Source of the DNA: Anaerolineae bacterium
GTDB lineage: Bacteria; Chloroflexota; Anaerolineae; Aggregatilineales; Phototrophicaceae
NCBI GenBank assembly: GCA_014379235.1
Contig: JACMMD010000141.1
Span: forward strand, 1-5,643
Direction of reading: 5' to 3'
DNA length: 5,643 nt
A program made the translations under genes and the position numbers. The stretch's first letter is position 1. Each line of letters opens with the position of its first letter. Below, piece after piece: positions 1 through 5,643 of the stretch. The notes under the pieces are model-generated. The model was not told where the DNA came from, ran no database searches, and worked only from the letters and a program-made list of their open reading frames with translations.

Positions 1-402
1 ACCGCGTCGACCGGTAGGGCACCTTGTGCGCCCACCAGATAGTGGTGGATGTTGCCCGTGTCCAGGGCGATCTTGAGCGGCGTCGCGCCCTTGGCGCCCG
101 GCGCGTCGACCGGGTCGGTCTTCTTGCCGCTGTACTCGGGCGAACCGTCGAGCAGACGCGAGATCGTCGTCCCGATCAGTTCTACGTGGCTGATCTCTTC
201 GGTGCCGACGCCCTGCAGGAGGTCCTTGTACGGCTTGGAGGTGGCGTCGCCCCGGAAATTCATGCTCTGGAACAGGTACTGCATCATCGTCCGCATTTCG
301 CCGAACTGACCGCCCAAGCCTTCTTGCAGTAAGTTCGCTGCTTGAGGATCCGGTTCGTCAGGAACGATATCATTAGATTAAACGCTGCACATGAAAATAC
401 AT
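1..402 (-). CDS. Manganese catalase, N-terminal half, with apparent frameshift near codon 10
   Basis: Non-haem dimanganese catalase, which disproportionates hydrogen peroxide to water and oxygen in the cytoplasm. The 3' half lies beyond the left edge. Seen: with one base removed around 373-378, the minus strand reads continuously for about 133 residues, beginning MYFHVQRLINDIVPDEPDP. In that reading the family metal ligands fall where expected: Glu35 in the GGQFGEM motif (codon 299-297), and Glu69 and His72 in TEEISH (197-186). The conserved stretch FQSMNFRG lies between them. Family proteins are usually about 270-300 residues, so roughly half is present. The start at 402 is supported by a strong Shine-Dalgarno and by the family-like N-terminus. 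As written, however, the ATG frame stops at TAA 375-373, and the catalase frame has its own TAA at 380-378. No in-frame ATG precedes Met36, so an alternative start would lose Glu35. The gene is therefore either broken or carries a sequencing indel. It is GC-rich, unlike its neighbours. Family identity is secure. Confidence 0.9.
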
Positions 403-410
403 TACACTAT

Positions 411-416
411 CCTCCC
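411..416 (-). promoter_or_regulatory. Ribosome binding site of the manganese catalase
   Basis: On the minus strand this reads GGGAGG, separated by 8 nt from the ATG at 402-400. It is a near-perfect Shine-Dalgarno at ideal spacing. It decides the start codon and shows that the short ATG frame ending at 373 is the true beginning of the catalase rather than a chance ORF. Confidence 0.75.
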
Positions 417-435
417 TACGTTTTTAGACGTTAAT

Positions 436-465
436 ATTATATCATTTAATAATAAGTAATGTAGA
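436..465 (-). promoter_or_regulatory. Candidate sigma-70-type promoter for the catalase
   Basis: On the minus strand there is a perfect TATAAT at 441-436. A weak -35 candidate, TCTACA (4 of 6 matches to TTGACA), lies at 465-460 with an 18-nt spacer. Transcription would start near 429, giving a 5' leader of roughly 26 nt that contains the GGGAGG ribosome binding site. The surrounding spacer is very AT-rich, so a TATAAT could occur by chance; position relative to the gene is the main support. No convincing PerR/Fur or OxyR operator was recognised. Confidence 0.45.
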
Positions 466-532
466 GTTTGGCCGATTAAGATAAGATTAGAAGAAGAAGT
501 TCATAAATACTGACATACCTAGAAGACTTAAG

Positions 533-613
533 AAAAATAGGGTAAAGGGTAACTTGCATCCTATCAATCAAGCACGTTGATCGAAAGCTCTGGAAGAAAG
601 CAAATTACCCTTT
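533..613 (-). terminator. Inverted repeat resembling an intrinsic terminator downstream of the esterase
   Basis: Two 14-nt arms, AAAGGGTAACTTGC at 544-557 and GCAAATTACCCTTT at 600-613, are complementary at 13 of 14 positions with a 42-nt loop. The single mismatch (553 against 604) is C-A on the plus strand but becomes a G-U pair in minus-strand RNA, so the stem is fully paired only in the transcript coming from the esterase. In that direction the 3' arm is followed by ACCC and then TATTTTT (539-533). The loop contains a smaller perfect hairpin, ATCAA/TTGAT at 567-571 and 577-581. It lies 29 nt past the esterase stop codon. The stem is not especially GC-rich and the loop is long, so this could instead be another RNA or DNA structure. 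Confidence 0.45.
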
Positions 614-641
614 TAGGCCGCCTATATAGAATCCCAGCCTA

Positions 642-2009
642 TTACATTGGATGCGACTGGAAGAAATCCCAGAATATCTGGCTGGCATTGGGCGCTTGCG
701 GATCGCTTAGAGGCGGAATACCGCTGCCACCACTCCACATATGCCATAGCCCATCAATGAGATAGCGCTGGAGCAGAAGCTCTCCACCGAATTCAAAATT
801 CTCCACTGTATAAGTGTGTCCACCCTCAACTTGTCGGGTCTCTGTACTCGTTGGTTGAGCGAGAACACTGTCATTGTCAGTGCCATCATCTGCATAGTCA
901 TCCATCTGCGCCATCTGTTCGAGCGTATCGTCAGCGTTTACTGGAATGACAACGCTGTCGATCATCCCGTGCAGCACGATTACAGGTATAGTCTGCTGCT
1001 CAGTGCCGGAACACTCATAAGCATCCTGTCCCGCGATTTCCGGCGATAATTGACTGCCACTTAGCGGCGCCGCGAGCGCCTGAAAAATGGAATTGGATGA
1101 CTCGTAAGCCATTCCTGAATGCACAGCCGCTGCTGCAAACACATCGCGGTAGCAACTGGCCATAATGCAGGTCATCGCACCACCTGAAGAGATACCAGCA
1201 ATGTAAACCCGATTAGCATCAACGCTGTAGTTCTGCTTTACCTGATCCACGACACCTATTAAGAGCGCAGGTTCGCCACGATCACGCTGCTGGTTGTCCT
1301 TGTCGTACCAGTTCCAGCATCGGTGAGGACTGCTGATCGCGTTTTGTTGGGGATAAACAACCATAAAATTGTTTTCATCAGCCACACTACGCATGGCGCT
1401 AGCGGTTTCCAAAATATAGGGGTCTTGCATACAGCCATGCAGCAAGACGAGTAGAGGCGTTTCAGTATCGGGTTGGTAATCTGACGGTGTATAAACCAGA
1501 TAATCGAGCTGACCGTTTTCATCGCTATAAGTCTCTATCATCCCGAAAAGCGGTGGACGTGAGCTGATATTCGGTATTCTGACGAGCAGCAGCGCCATAT
1601 CCAGCAGCGGCAGCAAAACGATTAAACCCACTAAAGCGAGTTGGTGTACCCGAAGTCTATCTATTTTCACCAGTGGGCCGTACAGTATGTTGCGAGGCTG
1701 GATAGGCTCAACAAGATGGTCAGCTGTCGCATCTTCTAATAGATGGATGTTCTTTATTTGGCGTCGGTTCAACAGCCGAATCACGATGAGCAGCATCATC
1801 GCTCCGATAAGCGCTGCAATCGTACTCAAGATATTAAAGTCAGTCACACCGACGATCCCAACCAAGTTAAAGAGAAAGCCGCCGATAAACGCGCCGAGGA
1901 TACCGATCACGATATCGTTTATCGCGCGTTGGTGAGTACGCATTGAATAGTTTGCCACCAAACCGACGACGGCACCGATAATCAACCATGTGAACCAAAA
2001 TATGATCAT
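642..2009 (-). CDS. Membrane-anchored PHB-depolymerase-family esterase fused to a GlsB/YeaQ/YmgE domain
   Basis: A 455-residue protein of two recognisable parts. Residues 1-82 are a small three-helix membrane domain (about 4-21, 33-52, 58-80) with the glycine-rich pattern of the GlsB/YeaQ/YmgE transglycosylase-associated family (GILGAFIGG at 36-44). After a linker comes a fourth helix (about 122-143), then an alpha/beta-hydrolase of the LpqC/PHB depolymerase esterase type: HGCMQ at 191-195, CWNWY at 231-235, and GISSGG at 272-277 with nucleophile Ser274. Asp351 (in HGMID) and His423 (in LWHMW) complete the likely triad. Arginines in the first loop (24, 28) and after helix 3 (82, 83) suggest these loops are cytoplasmic, which puts the esterase domain outside the membrane; this is inference. 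Substrate is unknown: the family includes polyhydroxybutyrate, feruloyl and acetylxylan esterases. The ATG at 2009 has no clear ribosome binding site and lies in DNA that also reads as the neighbouring domain remnant. A terminator-like repeat follows the stop. Confidence 0.85.
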   Translation of the reverse strand: MIIFWFTWLIIGAVVGLVANYSMRTHQRAINDIVIGILGAFIGGFLFNLVGIVGVTDFNILSTIAALIGAMMLLIVIRLLNRRQIKNIHLLEDATADHLVEPIQPRNILYGPLVKIDRLRVHQLALVGLIVLLPLLDMALLLVRIPNISSRPPLFGMIETYSDENGQLDYLVYTPSDYQPDTETPLLVLLHGCMQDPYILETASAMRSVADENNFMVVYPQQNAISSPHRCWNWYDKDNQQRDRGEPALLIGVVDQVKQNYSVDANRVYIAGISSGGAMTCIMASCYRDVFAAAAVHSGMAYESSNSIFQALAAPLSGSQLSPEIAGQDAYECSGTEQQTIPVIVLHGMIDSVVIPVNADDTLEQMAQMDDYADDGTDNDSVLAQPTSTETRQVEGGHTYTVENFEFGGELLLQRYLIDGLWHMWSGGSGIPPLSDPQAPNASQIFWDFFQSHPM

Positions 2010-2426
2010 GAACTGCGTGATAAGGTGAGCTTACAAGCCATCGCGTGGGATGATCCAAATTCGCGCACGCCTATGCTTGCAACGCTATCGCCCCAAGCGG
2101 TGATCAACGAGGGGCTTGCGCTGCCTTCCCAATGTGAAATCGTGCTGATTATTTTCTGGTCGCGGATGGGTACGCCGCTTGAACACGAGGGTGAGGAGTA
2201 CGAATCCGGTACTCATTTTGAATTTTTGGATGCTATCCGCGCAGCAGAACGTAATCATGGAATTCCGGCGGTTCTGCTCTATCGGCGTACACAAAAGCCT
2301 TCGCTCGTCGTCAATGACCCTGAAGAAGCAATCGAGCGTATCGAACAATACAAGCTAGTACAGAAATTTTTCGACAGCGACCTTGTAGTGACCCCAAAAA
2401 GTTGGACACAAAATCGATTTAGCTAG
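2001..2426 (+). pseudogene. Remnant of an N-terminal effector-type domain of STAND-NTPase/WD40/TPR proteins
   Basis: Seen: the open frame from GTG 2025 encodes 133 residues, including IAWDD, PMLATLSPQ, IIFWSRMGTPL (42-52), SGTHFEF (61-67) and LLYRRTQKP (84-92). From memory these motifs match a module found at the N-terminus of large proteins with NACHT/NB-ARC ATPase, WD40 or TPR repeats in Chloroflexota and Cyanobacteria, probably in the DUF4062-like group; I cannot name the family with certainty. Family-like sequence (YDHELRDK) continues upstream of the GTG to about 2001, so the GTG is probably not a real start and the first beta-strand region is missing. At the 3' end, family similarity stops near FFDSD. 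The last residues, from about codon 121, are encoded by an IS-end-like sequence before a TAG at 2424-2426. Nothing of the ATPase or repeat region follows. I read it as a fragment truncated on both sides, probably non-functional. A short standalone protein cannot be excluded. Confidence 0.6.
2384..2408 (+). mobile_element. Solitary IS3-family-like terminal inverted repeat
   Basis: Twenty-five bases start with TG and contain GACCCCAAAAAGTTGGACA (2390-2408). This resembles the terminal inverted repeats of many IS3-family elements, which typically begin TG and carry a CCCC-A-run-GTTGGACA core. It falls exactly where the upstream domain remnant loses its family similarity and supplies that ORF's final codons. 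No matching opposite end and no transposase reading frame occur in the window. Only about 40 bp separate it from the end of the ABC gene, so the element would be almost wholly deleted. Confidence 0.45.
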
Positions 2427-2445
2427 GTGTATAGTTCCAGTTAGT

Positions 2446-4527
2446 TCATTTCTTGGCCGATAACGCGGCAAAATATCCACCTGCTGCGGTCAGTTCGTCG
2501 TAAGGTCCGCTTTCGATGATGCGACCTTGCTCAAACACAAGAATGCGATCTGCATGAATGACTGTACTAAGACGGTGAGCAGCGACGATGCGAGTTACAT
2601 TCAACTGACGTAAATTCTCCATGACCGACTGTTGGGTTGTATCGTCTAAGGCACTGGTAGCCTCGTCGAAGATGATGATCTTTGGACGGAACGCGAGTGC
2701 TCGTGCAATCGCTATCTGCTGGCGCTGACCACCAGAGAAAGTGCTGCCTTCGCTGCCAACTTGCGTAAACATACCCATTGGTAGGTGCTTGATCGTTTCT
2801 TCAAGACCTGCCAGCCGGGCCGCATACCACGCATCATCAATGATCAGTCCACTGTCGCCGACGATGTTTGTCAGGAGATCACCTGCCGTCGTTTGGCTGT
2901 TTTGCAGAACAACGCCGATTTGCTGCCGGACAGCCTGTACATCTAATTCATTCAGTGCAGTTTTATCGTAATTCACCATACCCATATTAGGCGTCTCGAA
3001 GCCGAGCAGCAGCCGGATGAAGGTACTTTTACCACTGCCGGATGCCCCAACAAGCGCGATAAATTCTCCAGCTTGGATACTGCAAGACACATTATCAACA
3101 GCGAGTGGGCCGTTTGAGGTGTAGCGAAAGGAAACCTGCTTCAGTTCAATAGCGCCGCTCAACTGACCGGGATGTTTATGCTGATCGTTGACTTCAGGGG
3201 TGGTTTCCAGCAGTGGTTTTAAGCGTTCATATAGTGGAACCACTGACAACAAGCTGACGAATGCGCCGCCAAGCTGTAAGCCGGCGAATAAAAGCTGCGT
3301 AAAGGCTAAGTGAAAGGCGAGGAATGTTCCAGTAGTCAGATTGGAGCGCTGATAAAAGATGGCAAATAAGATCATCGAGGCTGCAACCGAATAAAAAGCG
3401 GTGAATACCGTTTGATAGCTCCGCGCCTTCTCAGCGGCAAATACAGCCTGCCGCTGTTGGCGAAAGCCCCTTTGCCACAGTCTATATGCGCTCTCTTCGG
3501 CCCCAGCCGCGCGCAGCTTGGGTATGGCGTTAAGCACTTGTAGAACTAGCCCTGCATTTTTCCCTTGCCAGTGAACACTCTCTCGCCAGTAGCGTAAACG
3601 TAAACGCCCGAACAGCAGTGTGCAGCAAACGGACACTACGAAGATCGCCGTTGCTACCAGTGCTAAGGTTGCATCGTAGTAAAATAAGAGCAGTAGATTG
3701 AAGCCCGTGAAGATTGCACCGAGCAGCGACAGCGTAAAGGAATCTGAAAGGACGAGCTTGATATTATTAATCGCCATCGCTCGTTCGATTAAATCGCCTG
3801 CTGTATAGCTGCGAAAAAATGAGGGCGGTAGGCTGAGCAGGTGATTCCAGACCGCTGTTTGGAGCGTGGCATCAACTTTGCCCTCGATGCGGAGTACCGC
3901 AATCGCACACACGACATTAAACAAGGTCACCGACAGCGCGCTAAAGACAAGTATCGCGCCAAGTAGGAACAACTGCCCGCGATCTCCAGTGGGAATAACG
4001 GTGTCAAACACATAGGCAGTGACTATGGACAGCAGCATACCGAGAAAACCGCCCACAGTTCCCGTTATCACGAGCGTAAATATGTCGCGGCGGATAGTTG
4101 GTAAAACGATTCGAACGAGGTCAATATGCCGGAGTGCGCGTTTGGGTAGGGTGCGGTACAAAACAAATGCTGTTTTTTCAAACTGGCCGGCATTATCGGT
4201 GTCAACGATACGCCGCTTTTTTTGGATAGGATCATCGAAATGGTAGTGCCCGGTGTTTGTTGGCAGCAGCGCTACTGGAAAAGAAATGCCATCTGATGCA
4301 TGGATGTGATAGCCGACAATCGGCCCGCCGTCTTGCTGCCACCAATCGTCTCGAAGCGAGACTTTACGAACGCCAGCCGAAGAAGCGCGAGCGATGGCGA
4401 AGATCGGATGGCGCGAATAAAGGTTGTAGTAGGTATCTGTGGGGGACTTTATCTCAACGCCAAGTACACGGCCAACCTGACGGCAAGCGTCCAACAGAAC
4501 GTCGCTTTGCTCGTTGTTCGGCATCAC
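2446..4527 (-). CDS. NHLP/NHLM-type bacteriocin export ABC transporter, permease/ATPase subunit (ABC2)
   Basis: A 693-residue fused membrane-plus-ATPase half-transporter for export of leader-peptide-bearing RiPPs/bacteriocins, expected to pair with the peptidase-type ABC protein encoded just upstream. The N-terminal 140 residues form a soluble extension (RDDWWQQDGGP at 59-69, VALLP at 85-89, FVLYRTLP at 121-128) characteristic of this subfamily, without the Cys/His pair of a C39 peptidase. The membrane domain spans about 145-430, with the SLPPSFFRSYTAGDL segment at 232-246. The ATPase domain has Walker A GASGSGKS (494-501), Q-loop Gln542, signature FSGGQ (597-601), Walker B IIIFDE with catalytic Glu622, D-loop SALD (625-628) and H-loop His651, so it looks fully active. 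Two starts are possible: GTG 4527 (4-nt overlap with the upstream gene) or ATG 4524 (TGATG overlap). Only a weak AAGGG (4545-4541) lies upstream, so coupled translation is likely. No strong terminator is visible after the stop. Confidence 0.88.
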   Translation of the reverse strand: MMPNNEQSDVLLDACRQVGRVLGVEIKSPTDTYYNLYSRHPIFAIARASSAGVRKVSLRDDWWQQDGGPIVGYHIHASDGISFPVALLPTNTGHYHFDDPIQKKRRIVDTDNAGQFEKTAFVLYRTLPKRALRHIDLVRIVLPTIRRDIFTLVITGTVGGFLGMLLSIVTAYVFDTVIPTGDRGQLFLLGAILVFSALSVTLFNVVCAIAVLRIEGKVDATLQTAVWNHLLSLPPSFFRSYTAGDLIERAMAINNIKLVLSDSFTLSLLGAIFTGFNLLLLFYYDATLALVATAIFVVSVCCTLLFGRLRLRYWRESVHWQGKNAGLVLQVLNAIPKLRAAGAEESAYRLWQRGFRQQRQAVFAAEKARSYQTVFTAFYSVAASMILFAIFYQRSNLTTGTFLAFHLAFTQLLFAGLQLGGAFVSLLSVVPLYERLKPLLETTPEVNDQHKHPGQLSGAIELKQVSFRYTSNGPLAVDNVSCSIQAGEFIALVGASGSGKSTFIRLLLGFETPNMGMVNYDKTALNELDVQAVRQQIGVVLQNSQTTAGDLLTNIVGDSGLIIDDAWYAARLAGLEETIKHLPMGMFTQVGSEGSTFSGGQRQQIAIARALAFRPKIIIFDEATSALDDTTQQSVMENLRQLNVTRIVAAHRLSTVIHADRILVFEQGRIIESGPYDELTAAGGYFAALSAKK
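4522..4527 (-). promoter_or_regulatory. Stop-start overlap coupling the two exporter genes
   Basis: The minus strand reads GTGATG. The TGA (4526-4524) ends the upstream ABC gene; GTG (4527-4525) and ATG (4524-4522) are alternative starts of the downstream one. Either choice overlaps the stop, the usual arrangement for translational re-initiation and roughly equal synthesis of two partner subunits. Confidence 0.7.
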
Positions 4528-5643
4528 TCTGATTCTCGAACCCTTGCGGCCTCAGCACTGAACAATTCTGCATAGGTACCCTGCATACCGATTAGCTGCT
4601 CATGCGTGCCGCGCTGAACGAGCTTGCCTTTGTCCATCACAATGATCTCGTCGCAGTCACGAACCGCGCTCAGGCGGTGAGCCAGTATCACACAGGCACA
4701 CCCCCGTTGTCGAAGGTTCTTAAGGAGCGTTTGCTCGGTTTGGCTGTCGAGGGCAGAGGTCGCTTCATCCAGAACGAGCAGTTTCGGGTTCCCGATCAAA
4801 GCGCGGGCGATATCCATCCGCTGACGTTCGCCGCCGCTGAAATTGTGTCCGGCTTCGTCCAGCAGCGCCTCATAACCGTCGGTGCGTGCTGTAATTGCTT
4901 CATGGATGCAGGCATCCTGCGCGGCTTGGATAATGTTCTCAATCGGTATGCGGTCATCCCATAGAGTGAGGTTATCGCGGACACTACCGCTAAACAACGC
5001 GATGCTTTGATCGACAAAAGCTAACGTTTCGCTTACCAGTTTTCGCGGAAGCGCGGAGCGTGGTATGCCACCCAACAGAATTTCGCCTGTCCACGGCTGA
5101 TACAATCCAGCGATTAGCTTCGCAACCGTGGATTTTCCACTGCCAGTACGGCCAACGATGGCGACCCATTGCCCCGGTTTTACATGCAGATTGAAGCCAT
5201 CGATCAATGATGGTTCGAGCGGGCTGTAGCCAAATGCAACATCGCGCATTTGCAGATCGCCGCTTAACGGCCTATGTTCTTCAACGCTGGTGTTATCGTT
5301 AGCCGTCACGGTGGGATCGAGCGGGTAGCGCATCACATCCTGAAGGCGGCTTAAATCGCCTTCGATTTCTTGCAACCGCGCACCAAGATTCACGAGCAGG
5401 TTCACTGGCTGCGCGACGCTGATTGCGAGGCTTTGAAACGCAACCAGCATACCGATGGTAAGCTGACCTTGCAGCACCCGCTCTCCACCGATCACCAGCA
5501 CCAGTCCGGCGTTCAGCGCAGATAGTAAATAAGGTAAGGCCGTCAACGAGTAGGTCATGTAACCCAATCGCTGTTCGAGATTGACAGTTTGGGCTTGCAG
5601 ACCGGCCCACCTTGCGAAGAAATCCGCTTCACCACCGCCTGCC
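4524..5643 (-). CDS. NHLP/NHLM-type bacteriocin export ABC transporter, peptidase/permease/ATPase subunit (ABC1), C-terminal part
   Basis: The frame is open to the right edge, so the visible 372 residues are the C-terminal half of a protein of about 700 residues; the internal TTG at 5567 is not the start. The first visible residues (GEADFFARWAGLQAQ) are in the transmembrane domain and resemble this subfamily's cytoplasmic coupling region, followed by membrane helices. The ATPase domain is complete. In visible-fragment numbering it has Walker A GRTGSGKS (164-171), Q-loop Gln212, signature FSGGE (268-272), Walker B LLVLDE with Glu293, and H-loop His322. By family knowledge the missing N-terminus should carry a C39 cysteine peptidase that removes the precursor's leader at a double-glycine-type site during export; this cannot be seen here. 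Its stop codon overlaps the start of the second exporter gene, placing both in one operon read leftward from a promoter outside the window. Confidence 0.87.
   Translation of the reverse strand, partial: AGGGEADFFARWAGLQAQTVNLEQRLGYMTYSLTALPYLLSALNAGLVLVIGGERVLQGQLTIGMLVAFQSLAISVAQPVNLLVNLGARLQEIEGDLSRLQDVMRYPLDPTVTANDNTSVEEHRPLSGDLQMRDVAFGYSPLEPSLIDGFNLHVKPGQWVAIVGRTGSGKSTVAKLIAGLYQPWTGEILLGGIPRSALPRKLVSETLAFVDQSIALFSGSVRDNLTLWDDRIPIENIIQAAQDACIHEAITARTDGYEALLDEAGHNFSGGERQRMDIARALIGNPKLLVLDEATSALDSQTEQTLLKNLRQRGCACVILAHRLSAVRDCDEIIVMDKGKLVQRGTHEQLIGMQGTYAELFSAEAARVRESE

Noticed and set aside
24..332. Plus-strand open frames at 24-332 and 49-309
   Set aside because: They are antisense shadows of the GC-rich manganese catalase, whose minus-strand frame shows conserved metal ligands.
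360..375. A later start codon for the catalase that would avoid the frameshift
   Set aside because: The first in-frame ATG is Met36, which would remove the Glu35 metal ligand. The only earlier options are CTG and TTG codons without a ribosome binding site.
370..380. Programmed +1 frameshifting at ATC-TAA in the catalase
   Set aside because: Skipping one base at this stop would give the correct catalase reading. However, the site lacks a prfB-like slippery codon and a close upstream Shine-Dalgarno, and no such mechanism is known for this family.
403..641. RiPP precursor peptide, tRNA or CRISPR in the non-coding spacers (403-641 and 2010-2445)
   Set aside because: No small ORF with a ribosome binding site and a double-glycine-type leader, no tRNA-like fold, and no regularly spaced repeats were seen.
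577..765. Plus-strand 62-codon frame
   Set aside because: It runs through the terminator-like repeat into the 3' end of the esterase gene; no ribosome binding site and no recognisable protein.
2411..2420. Palindrome AAATCGATTT after the exporter genes
   Set aside because: Short, AT-rich, with no loop or U-tract; too weak to call an operator or terminator.
4257..4964. Several plus-strand frames of 91-120 codons opposite the ABC genes
   Set aside because: All lie within the antisense of conserved ABC exporter sequence and carry no recognisable motifs.

Overview
The window reads almost entirely on the minus strand. It is an accessory region of a bacterial genome with moderate GC, joining three or four unrelated pieces. 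I infer a Chloroflexota-like or cyanobacteria-like bacterium. The reasons are an NHLP/NHLM-type double ABC peptide exporter, a remnant of an N-terminal module that in those groups precedes STAND-NTPase, WD40 or TPR proteins, and a manganese catalase. This assignment is tentative because there is no rRNA or housekeeping gene to anchor it.

Layout, left to right: (1) 1-402, minus: the N-terminal half of a manganese catalase, clearly GC-richer than its surroundings. It has a good ribosome binding site and a plausible promoter, but the frame that begins at the ATG hits a stop after nine codons; a one-base shift restores the whole N-terminus. (2) 403-641: AT-rich spacer holding the catalase promoter and, nearer the esterase, a 14-bp inverted repeat that looks like an intrinsic terminator for minus-strand transcription. 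(3) 642-2009, minus: a 455-residue membrane protein that fuses a GlsB/YeaQ/YmgE (transglycosylase-associated) three-helix domain, a further membrane helix and a PHB-depolymerase-type esterase with a complete catalytic triad. (4) about 2001-2426, plus: a remnant of a signalling/effector-type N-terminal domain, cut at its 5' side where the esterase begins and at its 3' side by a sequence resembling an IS3-family terminal repeat. (5) 2446-5643, minus: two translationally coupled ABC exporter genes. The downstream one is complete (NHLM ABC2 type) and the upstream one runs off the right edge (NHLM ABC1 type, C-terminal 372 residues).

How the parts relate: the two ABC proteins almost certainly form one exporter for a leader-peptide-bearing RiPP/bacteriocin. 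The peptidase domain of ABC1, any HlyD-like partner, the precursor peptide and the modification enzymes are expected to the right of the window; no precursor gene is visible inside it. The catalase, the esterase and the domain remnant have no evident functional link to the exporter. The remnant plus the IS-like end mark the left boundary of the exporter cluster as a rearrangement site.
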